Shown one piece after another: positions 1 to 11,271 of a stretch of DNA of 23,358 nucleotides. The number at the start of each line of letters is the position of its first letter. The stretch's first letter is position 1. The notes under the pieces were generated by a model. The model saw nothing but the letters and a program-made list of their open reading frames with translations, ran no database searches and was not told the DNA's origin. Made by a program: the position numbers and the translations under genes. The DNA comes from Aphelidium insulamus. Lineage: Eukaryota; Aphelidiomycota; Aphelidea; Aphelidiaceae. The DNA is taken from contig JAZDSV010000113.1 in the NCBI GenBank assembly GCA_036784855.1, positions 1 through 23,358 of the forward strand, read 5' to 3'.

Positions 1-280
1 AATTCCCAAAAATATCATCATGAGAATCCGTTGTGCGGCGGTGCTAATTGCCGGTGTGGCACTTTTAGCAGTTGATGCCACGCGGTCGCCTATATGCGAA
101 TGAATTCAATTACTACTCTACTTGATAAATTCTATAAATATTTTCAATAAGAATAGCTAAATGCATATGTGACTACATTTCACATGTAGAGCGCGCATAC
201 CGCCAATGGAATCGCGTCGAATTTCGTCGACCATGAGAGCAATAATGCAATCAGCACTCTGAACATTCCAATCGCGGAAA
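1..280. other. AT-rich flank without a recognisable gene
   Basis: This stretch precedes the first supported gene. It is AT-rich in its middle part (about 100-180) and has no ORF that looks coding on either strand. It may hold the 5' flank of the gene starting at 281. I see no clear TATA or CCAAT element at a convincing distance, and nothing else that I can support. Confidence 0.4.
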
Positions 281-946
281 ATGCTGCAATTCGCCCCGTT
301 TTCCGCGCAGGTTTCCGCGCCGTCGCCGCACTGCAAGAGGTCCCGCGACTATCTGCCCGATGGCAGTGCCGGTGCTGATATAGAAGGTGACGCGGCACCA
401 TCGCCGAAGCGTCTTGCCCGCGACATGTCGGCACTGTCGATAGGCGGCATTTGCGCCACCGCACTGACACTGCCGCCACCAACACACGTCGCCATACCCA
501 CTGCTATATCATCAAGAGACGAGCGGATTCCCACACCGTCTGCTACCGTGGCAGCTGATGCTGGAAGTCACATCATCGAGGCGATACAAGAACCACAACT
601 GCAGCTGCCAGACGCAGAGATGGCCGAGTGCATGCCGGCCAAATACGTGGTGTTTGTCGACGATATCGACGAAGAGGTGCGACAAGTGGAAGAAGAGGAG
701 CGACAGAGGGCTCACGAAGCCGCCACGTCCACTGTGTCGGATGTTGCGCGCGCCGTACTTATCGGTGGTCGGCATGCAGAATTGGAGAAGGAAATGTTGT
801 TAAATCAACAGCAACAGCAAGGGGCGCTGGTACTGTGGACACCGCCACTCTCACTGTGGAACACTGGCAGCACAGTGTCCGACTCTGTAAGCCTCACTGT
901 GGAATCTGCCAATATCGAAAGCGACGATGTACAAATGGAGGAATGA
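281..946 (+). CDS. Unrecognised acidic protein, 221 aa, probably single-exon
   Basis: I do not recognise this protein. It is an uninterrupted 221-residue reading frame with eukaryote-like codon use. The N-terminal 50 residues carry two short basic clusters (CKRSRDY and SPKRLARD) that could act as a nuclear targeting signal. The middle (about residues 60-110) is rich in Pro, Thr, Ala and Ser and is probably disordered. Residues about 120-155 hold an acidic, likely helical stretch (VFVDDIDEEVRQVEEEER). A Q5 run lies near residue 187 and the C-terminus is acidic. No membrane segment or catalytic motif is visible. The gene is tail to tail with ARL8, whose stop is about 110 bp downstream on the other strand. 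Its length, bias and single frame support a real gene; its function is unknown. Confidence 0.6.
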   Translation: MLQFAPFSAQVSAPSPHCKRSRDYLPDGSAGADIEGDAAPSPKRLARDMSALSIGGICATALTLPPPTHVAIPTAISSRDERIPTPSATVAADAGSHIIEAIQEPQLQLPDAEMAECMPAKYVVFVDDIDEEVRQVEEEERQRAHEAATSTVSDVARAVLIGGRHAELEKEMLLNQQQQQGALVLWTPPLSLWNTGSTVSDSVSLTVESANIESDDVQMEE

Positions 947-1056
947 ATGTGCGTTCAAATCACCACAGATGCAATATCATATCATGTATTAAAGTATAGC
1001 AATGTATATGCGCCACGCTGCCGCCCCGCCGCGCTCAACTCCGTGCCGTTGAGCGC

Positions 1057-1890
1057 CTACTGCCTGCGTGCTTGATGAGCCACTGCAATGTTGATCTGGT
1101 TCTTGGCCGATATCGAGTAGCAGCTGACCTCGCGGTTGGTTATGCTCTTGAGCTGCCTACACGTGGATGTTACATATATTCATATAGAACTGCTGATTAA
1201 ATTGCATGCATATAAACGTACATGGTCTCGATAACTTGTTCAACGCTCAACGCCACATCCAAGTCATTCTTGTTGCCCAGCACCAGCAGCGGTATGTTGG
1301 CCAGTTGCGGTTTCTGCAGCAGATTATGTAGCTCTGTCCGCGCAGCTTCAAATTTTTCCGCGTCCGCCGAGTCCACCACGAATCTGCACTCTGATCAGCC
1401 ACGTGCATGTCCATCATTAACTATTGCTTACACTATGGCATTCACACCGCGGCAATACCGCTCCCACATTGAGCGAAAGCGTGGCTGGCCTCCAATGTCC
1501 CACAGCTTCATGGTCACATTCCCCTTGGTCACCTTGCGCATCTACACGGCGGTACGTGAGCGTGAGAATGGCATCAACAAATTGTGCGCGGGCATACGTT
1601 GAATCCAACGGTGGGAATCTGGCTGTAATCCGAAGAGCATAAAGGTTAGCAGGTGAACATCTACAGCATACACATATACTTGCTCTTCCGTGAACGATCC
1701 AGACTGCACATCATATGCGTGTTAGATTAGATTGATTTGATCACACAACCTTCATCTACAAACGTACCGCTATGACGTTCACCAGCGTGGTCTTGCCGCT
1801 GTTCTGCAGGCCGACTAGAGTGAGTTCCATCTCCTCTTTGAAGAAGAGGCTGCGCAACCAGTCCATGAAGGCGCGGATAATCGACGACAT
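1057..1890 (-). CDS. ARL8: ARL8-type small GTPase (lysosomal Arf-like), six exons, frameshifted tail
   Basis: ARL8 is an Arf-like GTPase that recruits kinesin adaptors and tethers to lysosomes. Exons by homology and splice signals: 1890-1768, 1703-1680, 1618-1598, 1541-1432, 1383-1222, 1156-1057, giving 179 residues. The start [20 protein letters not shown] resembles the ARL8 N-terminal amphipathic helix, with no Gly2 myristoylation site. The GTP-binding motifs are present: P-loop GLQNSGKT, switch I PTVGFN, switch [22 protein letters not shown] and SISAK. The diagnostic segment [20 protein letters not shown] is near-identical to animal ARL8. The expected ending (ID-x-x-LQWLIKH) is interrupted after QINI: the frame shifts so that [12 protein letters not shown] lies in another frame, as if about 11 bp were missing, and the frame ends early at 1057. 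This is either a true mutation or a sequence error. A CCAAT box lies 76 bp upstream of the ATG. Confidence 0.9.
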
Positions 1891-2256
1891 TTTTGCGGCG
1901 CTGATTTTCGTTGAAAGTGCGGCGATCAGCGTTCTGATTTATAGCAATTCGATTGGCGTGCGCTGATTGGCTGATCGAGTTACACACATTCAACTGCGAG
2001 CATTCAATTACCCGTTGCATCGCTGGTGCGCTAAAAGTATATATGCATGTGCTGCTCTATACACAATCTACCGGTACTCATACTCATACTCATACATACG
2101 ATACTAATCCGCATCAATTCACCCATGTGTTTTTTGTGGTGTATGTGCTGCATTAATTGTTTCGTTTATCTACCCACAGCACAAATACAAGCTGCCTAGC
2201 ACTATTCATAACAATACATTTAAAAAAGACGATATCTATGGTACAAAAATGGCGAC
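1891..2256. promoter_or_regulatory. ARL8 promoter and PLD 3' flank
   Basis: This is a gene-free stretch between the ARL8 start (minus strand) and the PLD stop (minus strand). It contains an inverted CCAAT box (ATTGG at 1966-1970) within the word CGCTGATTGGCTGAT (1961-1975), which recurs exactly at 6153-6167. A second GATTGG is at 1951. A three-unit TACTCA tandem repeat is at 2075-2092. The 2150-2256 part is probably PLD 3' untranslated sequence. No other gene is visible. Confidence 0.55.
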
Positions 2257-5200
2257 TCAGGTGAAAACATCCAGCGGCACCATAAACTCTTTGGCGGGGA
2301 AAACGGTGGTCAGCGACTCTTTGGACAGAAAATTGAGTGGGTAGTCTACCAGATGGCCACGGAGGCCCAGCACGCCATTCGAACTCTGTCGTTCGGGCAG
2401 CGCGGCATCCGTCTGGAACTGTTGATACTCGCCCCACGTAGTGGCATGGTCATCGGGCAGACATCGGAATCTGTCGCGGTACAGCGCGGTATTGTTGGCA
2501 GCCGTTGCTTGCCAGATATCGTGAAACACCGTCTCGGACACGGGGTCCAGCACGGCACGACAACCGGCTGCGTCCGCTTCCGATATGCCCAGGTGCTCGC
2601 AAAACAGTCGCATGCGCAGTGTGTGTGCAAATCGACCTACCTGCACCAGAGCACCGGCCATCGGCACCATGATGGTGTCAGTGTCCTCGATCACCATTGC
2701 CGTCTCGCCGTCGCGGGAGCCCATCAAACTGCGATCATTGATATTCGCGGAACCGATGAGCACGCGCCTGTCGTCCACAATGATCAGCTTGCTGTGCACA
2801 TATATCTGCTCGGTGCGGGGTGTTGTGTCCGGCGCCTGGTCATTGATAGGGCGACATACGGGGCCATTCTGACGAAGTGCGCAGAATGAAATGTACTGCG
2901 TGGGGTCGATGCCATGCCGGCGCAGCACAGTATACATGGACGAGTCGCCGCGAGCGATGGTCATTGACTGCCAGTGCACGATGAGGCGGACAGTGGCGCC
3001 ACTCGCATACGAGACTTCACTTTCGAATGCAGGCAGCAGGGGGATGACAACATACACGCGGAACGGCTGGCGATCTTGGTTTGCGCGGATGATTCGCTGG
3101 CACAGCCAATGCGCCACCAAATTCTTGATGGGATACAGGTCGCTGCGGTTGTCGGCGCGAGACATAAAGAACTGGTTCTCGATGTAGATGTAGTGCTGAC
3201 TGGATTCAATCAGGTCGCGGTACGCGGCGTAGATGGAGCGCTCCTTCAAAATGCCCATGGACCATGCGGCTGCAGAGCGTAGTATCTGTACGCTGCATGT
3301 GCCCACCGCGCCCTGTAGCTCTAGTTGGTGCTGCGAGGCGGCGGTGGGCGGCAGCAGCAGGGGTATATCCATGCGTTCTTTGGCCTTGAGCTGTTTGACA
3401 AGATTCCAGCGCTGTACAAAATGCCGTGCAATATCGCGCGCAGGCTCGCCCAACACCATTCCCTGAATATCGTGCCTATGTGTGATTAGTGTCAGACAGG
3501 TGGCAGTATTATTTGTCAACTAAGCATACCATGGCATTCGCGGCGTAACCTCGCGGTCAATGAGAGACACGTCATGCTCCTCGACATTCTTGAAATCGGC
3601 AATGCGCTAACAGACATGCGATGTCAGGTATGTAAGTTACAACCATGAAACCACCCACCGGATTGCTGTAATCCATTCCCGGCCAGATCTGCGCACCTTC
3701 ATGATCAAAATCTCCAACCATGTGCGAGCAGCGATCATATCGGCCCATGCACAAGTCAATGCCGCCACAATACGCGATCGACTCGTCAACCACGACAATC
3801 TTGTCGTGTATGGCCCAGTAGAGCGTGCCGCCGGGTGCGTGGTCCGGAAAGCGCACAACGTGAATGTTGGGGTGCAGCGCGGAGAGAACGGTCTTGGTGT
3901 GCTGCGACGAGATGCCCAGCGAGAACGACAACTCTTTGTAGATGACAATGTAGATGTCGACACCGCTTTCGGCACGCTCCTTTAGCAGCGCGTCCAGCCG
4001 ATACTCGGGAAACTGCGATGCGGGCCGTTTCAAGTATATTTCGGGACTGAGCCACCAGCCCTGGATGTAGATGGTGTGCTGCGCGGACCGGATTGCTGAT
4101 GACACCGAATTAAAGTAGTCGGCACCATCCACGAACCACTGGGCGCGAGCATTGTGCCGCACGGGCGCAAATGAATCAAAGCGCTTTGGCCGACAGAAGG
4201 GACTCTCGCTTATGGCGCGCCGTATATCCGCACGCCATTCGATTGCAAATCGATCGGCATCTGGCCGCAGCTGCAACATGCGCACATCGTTCTGCAGAAT
4301 AAGCCTGTGCCTCAGTCGTGGAATGTGCGGGTGGCTGTCTTCGCGCAGCTATACAGGGTGTGATATGCAACGGGAAAAAAGTAACTATGACATACCCCCG
4401 TGTGCTCATCCAGGAGAAAGACATCGCTGGGATGTTGGTCCTCGGGGTGATCATAGTATGCGACAAACGAGTCGCGCACGATCACCCATTTGGTGTGCCA
4501 GACGCGACGCAAGAAACAGAGACCGCGCCGTAGCCGCTTGTCCCCATTCCGCTTCTTCACGTAGCCTTCCTTCAGCTTGACCCCAATGTCGGGGCGGAGG
4601 GTGGCACAGCTCAACTCCAGAAAGACGTACAGCTCGTGACACACGCGCATATTACACACGAGAAACAGACGCATCATGTATGCTTCAAGCGCCTGGCAGC
4701 GATGTAGAGCCGCACGTGCCCGTCGCAACTCTGGAGACAACACCTGGCCATCCTGTGGCGCCGTGTTTAGCAGCGAGAACCGTGTCACTCTATCCATGGC
4801 GAGGTGAAACGGCCGGCCACCCGGAAAGCGCGGCAGAGATGGAAGGCGGCCTTGCAGGTGGCGAAACGTGAGCACCGAGTGCAATTTCAAAATGTCCACT
4901 GTGCGCCGGTAGATGGACCACCGCAGCTGGTCGCCGTACTGCAGCTCAATACGGAAATAAGAATCGTCTTCCAAACCAGACTCTTTGATTTGGGCGCGTA
5001 GCAGTGCCAGTACTACGGGCACGCCACGCCTTCCGTGCTCGTCGTGCTGCATGGTGGCCAGCGGCACAGTAAGTGCGTAAGACATTTCGGGACAGACTCC
5101 GGCGTGCGGTTCAATCGGTGGCGGCTCGGTGGCTTCACGGCGCATGAAGGGACGTAAGGTGCGCAGGCGGCCCATTGCATCGGCGAAGATCTCTTTTGGG

Positions 5201-5895
5201 AGGCGTGTGGCGTGCTCGAGACGCGGATGTCTCGCCAATGAGGGCATACTCCATCTCCGTGGACGCTGCTCGGCTGTAGCTGCAATACCCGACTCATCGT
5301 GGGCGGCCAGTGGCATTGCGTCGCCGCCCGAAGCCATAATGGAGTTGCCGACGCCAACATTAATATCCACCGATGCGGCCGACGGAGCCAGCAGTGACAT
5401 CGCTGGTCCAGACCCAGACGAGTGGACCGAGTGCGATAGCTGCCGGTTCAGCTCCTTTAGCTTGCTGTCGCCGCCCACCACTTCAATGGCGGCAATGCCA
5501 CTGCCGTCAGACACGCTTAATAGGGGTACATCGCGCGTTGTCAGCATTCTCGCCAACGTTTCTGCATCCATTGTGCAGGCTCGGCGCCGTCTCCAGCTAC
5601 CATCTGACCGCTCAAGTGGCGACATGGACATGGAGGGTTCTGTGTGATGTCTCATGCCAGTCTTGCCCGCCGTGCCCGTCATCGTCATCATCATGTGTTG
5701 CGGATCGGCCGACGAGTGGCTCTTGGCGTGGTGGAGGGTGCGAAAGGCCTTCAGCGGCGTGCCACTGCCGGACAGGGCGGCGCGACGCAACGCCTCCCGT
5801 GCCTCCTCCACATCGTACTGGTCACCATTCATGCCTGGTGGACCCGCCGCGGAGACGTACATTCCGTCGTCCGCACCCTTGCTGTTCGCAGCCAT
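2257..5895 (-). CDS. PLD: Phospholipase D with PX and PH domains, four exons
   Basis: The enzyme hydrolyses phosphatidylcholine to phosphatidic acid and choline on membranes, in signalling, vesicle traffic and actin regulation. Exons are 5895-4396, 4348-3659, 3606-3530 and 3475-2257; together they make exactly 1,162 codons (1,161 aa). Residues 1-270 are low-complexity and Ser/Thr-rich, with basic phospho-type sites such as RRWSMP near 213. A PX domain spans roughly 290-430 and a PH domain about 440-520 (EGYVKKRNGDK, WVIVRDSFVAYY). The first HKD motif, HDKIVVVDE, is near residue 681. The PLD signature IYIENQFF follows, and the second HKD motif, HSKLIIVDD, is near 983. The end, FMVPLDVFT, matches the conserved C-terminal tail of eukaryotic PLD1/2, which is needed for activity. 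The Met at 5895 was chosen because the frame upstream runs only through a GT microsatellite. All key residues are intact. Confidence 0.95.
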
Positions 5896-6004
5896 GATAA
5901 AAAGACTCTTTGAAGTGACCGCCTTGTCTATGCCCGTGTGTGTGCCTATGTGGAGGTTGAAGGCAAGCACCGACGCAGACAAGCGCGAATAGCCGCCGGG
6001 AGTG

Positions 6005-6013
<9 letters not shown>

Positions 6014-6043
<30 letters not shown>
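6014..6043. repeat. (GT)15 microsatellite
   Basis: This is a pure GT run of 30 bp, with a GT-rich lead-in, about 120 bp upstream of the PLD start codon. Read on the minus strand it gives an open His-Thr repeat in frame with PLD, but this is more likely leader sequence than protein. Confidence 0.9.
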
Positions 6044-6045
<2 letters not shown>

Positions 6046-6152
6046 TAGACTCTGACACACAACGCACGCGTTCGCACTAATAATTAGCAGCTGTTAATTG
6101 CGCAGTGTTAACAATGCGCGCTTCTCATTGGCTGGCGGATTTGATTTCGCGT

Positions 6153-6167
6153 CGCTGATTGGCTGAT
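6153..6167. promoter_or_regulatory. CCAAT-box word shared with the ARL8 promoter
   Basis: CGCTGATTGGCTGAT contains an inverted CCAAT box, the binding site of the NF-Y/HAP complex in eukaryotes. The same 15 bp occur at 1961-1975 upstream of ARL8. It lies about 120-135 bp from the F-box/RPEL start and about 260 bp from the PLD start. Confidence 0.55.
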
Positions 6168-6287
6168 AGCGTGATTGAGTGTTTTTGCGTCACGTGTGTT
6201 GATTGATATCAACTGTCAGCATCATCACATCTTTGCTATCCATCTACAGTAGCGAGATACAGCCATAGCCGCTCTTCTCACTCAGTT

Positions 6288-7545
6288 ATGGGCGCACCAA
6301 CTACTCGGCGTCTGTCACGCTCTCAATTGCCGGCTGTGCCGCCATCCAACGTGATGCAATTGGCCGACGAGCTTCTCATTTACATTCTGCAGGTGTGTGT
6401 GTGTGTGTGTGTGAACTGTTTCATAAACATACTGACACATGGACGGCGCAGTTTGTAGACGACGTTGATCTGCAGTCACTGGCCAAAGTGTCGTCGCGGT
6501 GCCGTTCGTTGGCGTCGGACGCAATGCTGTGGAAACAGTACCACATGGTGCGCAGTCCAGCCGTGCTTCGATCACGGCTCTTTGGCGGCGGTCGTCCGGA
6601 TCGCATGCGCCTGATCAGTCAGAACATACTGCAGGGTGTGCACGCTCACCAGCTGGCACGAGGCGCCTACATCAATGGCCCGGGTGTGCAGACCATACAC
6701 TCGGCTCAGTCCCGGCTCTCATGGTACGCACATGCTGTGAACATTGTGGGACCGTTGTGTGCATGTGCGCTGACTGACTGCCAACAGGAAAATGCGAGAG
6801 CGCGCCGTTGGGCAGACACTCCGGGTTCGTTCTGATGTGCGCGATCTTCAGTCGCGCAACGTGGCACCTAGTGTCATGTCGTCCACATCGGGTCGTGTGT
6901 CCAACTCGCTTGTGTCGCGCGTCAACAAGCTCAAGAAAGCCTTGTCACAAGCAGAGCTGGCGCGCAAAATGAGCCGCCGCCAGAGCATTCACGCTGTCAA
7001 GACTTCAGGTGTAATGAAAGGTTTGTATGCAAGTGTATATCTCTAATATGTGTAATTAACAATTGCAGACTCGCCAGTGGCACCATCATTGGTGGCCACG
7101 CAGCTGGCGCTGGAACGAAAGTTTGCAGGGCGTAAGCTGGACCGCAAGTTTGGCTCGCGACACTCGGTTAGTGAACTGCGCAGCAGAAATATCTTCAACG
7201 GCGACGAGGAGAATGAACACATTATCACTTCCGCGGCTGCCATTACCCTGGATGACTATATCACAGACAGCAGTGGTATGACTTGTAGTCAGTTAATATT
7301 AAATGTCTTATTTTGTGTAAGGCCGACTTTGGAGTCGGGATGAATTGCTGGCCAGCTATCACCGCACCACCAAGGGTCCCCGGCTGGAGGAGCGCATGAA
7401 CAACAGGCCGTCAGTGAATGAAATGGAGCGCGCCAAGATGCTGGACGTGCGCAGCTCGGCGCAAATGCTCTGTCCATCGGTGCGTCCAAAGATCAAACTG
7501 TTTGAACAGACGGGACTGCTAAGCGATGCCACAGAGTTGAACTGA
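6288..7545 (+). CDS. F-box protein with three RPEL (G-actin-binding) repeats, five exons
   Basis: Exons are 6288-6392, 6452-6723, 6788-7020, 7069-7275 and 7322-7545, giving 346 residues in a closed frame. Residues about 24-68 form an F-box (LADELLIYILQ, then VDLQSLAKVSSRCRSLASDA and LWKQY), the domain that docks on Skp1 in SCF ubiquitin ligases. Three RPEL-like repeats follow, each in its own exon: LARKMSRRQSIHAVKTSGVM (183-202), LDRKFGSRHSVSELRSRNIF (227-246) and LEERMNNRPSVNEMERAKML (294-313). They share the L-x-x-K/R-hydrophobic-x-x-R-x-S-V/I-x-E-L pattern of the RPEL motif, which binds monomeric actin in MRTF and Phactr proteins; only the third keeps the RP pair. The inferred role is a substrate receptor whose activity could depend on G-actin. 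Intron 1 begins with a GT microsatellite and intron 4 ends in AAG. The gene is divergent from PLD. The F-box is confident; the RPEL call is good but rests on motif reading. Confidence 0.85.
6393..6413. repeat. GT microsatellite at a 5' splice site
   Basis: A run of about ten GT units forms the first 21 bases of intron 1 of the F-box/RPEL gene, so the splice donor itself sits inside the microsatellite. Length changes would shift the repeat but keep a GT at the exon edge. Confidence 0.85.
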
Positions 7546-7763
7546 ACACTCGGTGCAAGCCAAGATACTCACTTACAAATCACTATTCGGTTGATAAACA
7601 TATTGCATTACATAGTTCTACCCTTATGATACACTGCATTATTGTACATTGCATTAGGTGGCTCGTAGCATGATCCAATGACCGTTAATCGGCTTGAAAA
7701 CAGTTATCGTGCCAATGGTTAAATACATGTATTGAGTGGATGTGAAAAGGTATTGCACGCAGG

Positions 7764-9116
7764 CTACTCGGTGAGATGACGTTGCTTGGCACTGCCAGGC
7801 GTGGGCGAACTAGCGCGAGAAGTTCGGCGAGAATCGGCATTGGAGCCGGTACTGCTGCCATCAACCGACAGTCCACGCGGCTCCACAACAATGGACTTGA
7901 GCAGTGGTTGTTGCGCCAGTTCTTTCTTATCACTGCGATGCGCGCTGTCGTTCTTCATCACGGAGCGGTAGTAGAGCGAGCCGAACACGACCGTAGCACC
8001 AAACCACTGCGGCGCCGAGATCGAGTGTGTGAACAGCATGGCAGACAGGAAAATGCCAAAGAACTGTCGGGTGGTCATGATGGTGGAGTAGACCAGCGCA
8101 CCAAACTCTTTAATGGTATAGTAGATGATGAGTTGACCCAGCGAGGAGCACAGTGACAACAAAAGAGAGTCCCATAGCACCTGCGGATGTGCCACCACAA
8201 AGTGCAGTGCGGGCCACAACCTGCTGGTCTGCAGTTCATTTGCATCGTGGGCACAAGGCAGAAGCAGAGCTACAAACCGTACGATGAGCATCCATCAATT
8301 AATAATATGCAGCAACAGAACGCACCGCCGACGCTGAATAGTGCAGAGAATATGTTGACGTAGAGCATCTGGTTGTTGGTGGATGTTTTGTAGGAGCGGA
8401 ATAGGGACTCTTGAGTGGTGGAGGTGAAGCCATCGGCTGCCAAGTACACCAGTATGAGCAGCAGCCCAAATGGAGTGTCATGCGGTGCCGCCGACTTGTA
8501 CGTCACATCCCCCGTGGTCATGAACACCGTGCAGCCGAGGGTGACCATCACAGCGATACCGTACTCACGCGCCGAATACTGTTTCTTCTGCAGCAGCGAC
8601 CCGATCAACAGCACGGGAATCATCTTGCCACACTTGCCAAGCGTCTGTGTGGGGAACGTGACGTACTTAAGCGCTTCGTACTGGCAAAACGTGGCCACAA
8701 AATTGCTGATGGATATGAATGCATAGAAGCGCAGCGGGGCCACGGGGCGCAGCGACTCGTTACTGTTCCGGCCAGCCATGATAATGCACAGCGCCACCGC
8801 CATGGCCACCACGCGATTGATGAGCACCAGCAGTGCTGTGTCGGTGAAGCGTTCGCCGTCTGATATTAGTGGAAGACGGAGAGTATATACACTCACAGTA
8901 CATACCGTACGAGGTGGTCATTAGCTTCTCCTGCGTCAGACCGTACACCAGAAAGAAGGTCAGGATACCCACGGCACAAGCAGCCAGCCGCCCGTGCCTT
9001 GACAGCGTACGGGGTGGAGACAGCACGGCATCATGCATGCTGATGGGCAGTGCAGTAGCCGCGGAAGCACCGGGCAGCGGCAACAGTCTGTCCCGCTTCT
9101 CGTCGGCGATGCCCAT
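7764..9116 (-). CDS. SLC35B2: PAPS transporter, SLC35B2-like nucleotide-sugar transporter family, three exons
   Basis: SLC35B2 proteins carry the sulfate donor PAPS from the cytosol into the Golgi for sulfation of glycans and proteins. Exons are 9116-8906, 8859-8326 and 8269-7764, giving 416 residues. A short cytosolic N-terminus precedes a hydrophobic helix (AACAVGILTFFLVYGLTQEK). About nine further hydrophobic segments follow. The family-specific stretch SNFVATFCQYEALKYVTFPT, then PVLLIGSLL, matches animal PAPST1 closely, as do DGFTSTTQESLF, GQLIIYYTIKEFGALVYSTI and MTTRQFFGIFLSAMLF. A Ser-rich cytosolic tail of about 55 residues is extra compared with the family. The Met at 9116 was chosen over an upstream TTG. 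The gene is convergent with the F-box/RPEL gene. SLC35B3 is the alternative assignment; the exact substrate is inferred. Confidence 0.88.
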
Positions 9117-9160
9117 CAATGTTCAGCGGCGGGCTGCAAAACACGCGATCGGTCTCTTTG

Positions 9161-9178
9161 CACGCGCCGCGGCGCGTG
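9161..9178. promoter_or_regulatory. 18-bp perfect GC-rich palindrome upstream of the PAPS transporter
   Basis: CACGCGCCGCGGCGCGTG is a perfect palindrome 45 bp upstream of the SLC35B2-like start codon. Its position fits a core promoter or dimeric factor site. The outer CACG/CGTG resembles half of a bHLH-type site. No factor can be named from sequence alone. Confidence 0.4.
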
Positions 9179-9301
9179 AAGCTTTGAGCACAGATTTAAT
9201 TACAGCTCCCTGTCAAATAAATATGCAAGTGTGTCCGAATATCTTGTATCTTTCTGTATTATTGTGGGTGGGATATCTGTTGTCTGCTCCGTCACATGAT
9301 T

Positions 9302-10741
<1,440 letters not shown>

Positions 10742-10867
10742 TTGTATTGCGGCTTAGATCTGGATCTGCTCTGGCAGACTGACTGGCTGTATTGCTCAGA
10801 TTTCCATGTGCCAAGTATGAAAGGTGCAAAGGCGAGATGAAATTTTTCTTTGAAACTTCAACTTTTC

Positions 10868-11114
10868 AACCATCTATCTTTGGCATCTTCAGTCAGCGTG
10901 CTTTACAGATTGTGCGAACTATTGCCGTGGGGATTGCACAGCGCTACGGCATGAAGGAATGTCTTGCTATACACCGGGCACATCAGAGGCTGCAATTCAT
11001 CACAATGCAGCAAATTGGTCAGGCCATTGTTGATCGAACTCGCCAGCTGGGACGTTCTGGACTACCAATTTAATTGTAAATAAATTAATTCTTTTCCAAA
11101 AAAAAACCATCTAT
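10868..11114 (+). pseudogene. Probable 5'-truncated retrocopy with poly(A) and 10-bp target-site duplication
   Basis: The 10-bp word AACCATCTAT occurs at 10868-10877 and again at 11105-11114. The segment between ends with AATAAA (11079-11084), 13 bases, and then A9 (11098-11106), which abuts the second copy of the word. That is the layout of a retroposed mRNA: target-site duplication, cDNA, poly(A), duplication. The inserted part is open in the + frame from 10878 to a stop at 11071-11073. It encodes about 64 residues of a C-terminus that I do not recognise, containing QRALQIVRTIAVGIAQRYGM. Fused to 5' flank it makes a possible 78-aa ORF from an ATG at 10837. The parent gene is unknown, and whether the ORF is expressed cannot be told. 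Confidence 0.5.
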
Positions 11115-11271
11115 GCATAGGAAAAGATACTTTCTTGAAAATGAATTAATTAATTCAAAGGTGAAACGTACAAAGGTGACACGTGATAAGTGTAAAGGTA
11201 CGAAGGTACACAATGAAAACTGCGAACCCTGACCTGAATCACCTGACTCGATTTCTCTTTTTCAAAAAATA

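Larger units (their letters stand above)
5896..6287. promoter_or_regulatory. Bidirectional promoter between PLD and the F-box/RPEL gene
   Basis: These 392 bp separate two head-to-head start codons. On the + strand, ATTGG (inverted CCAAT) occurs at 6127-6131 and 6158-6162. The second lies in CGCTGATTGGCTGAT (6153-6167), identical to a word 71-85 bp upstream of the ARL8 start codon. A GT microsatellite (6014-6043) lies on the PLD side, probably in its 5' untranslated region. I see no unambiguous TATA box. Confidence 0.5.

Noticed and set aside
2075-2100. CRISPR-like or telomere-like repeat
   Set aside because: There are only three TACTCA units without spacers or extended array. It is a simple short tandem repeat.
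5896-6060. N-terminal extension of PLD through a His-Thr repeat
   Set aside because: The open frame upstream of Met 5895 is only the translation of a GT microsatellite and AT/GC leader. It shows no homology, and a good Met follows.
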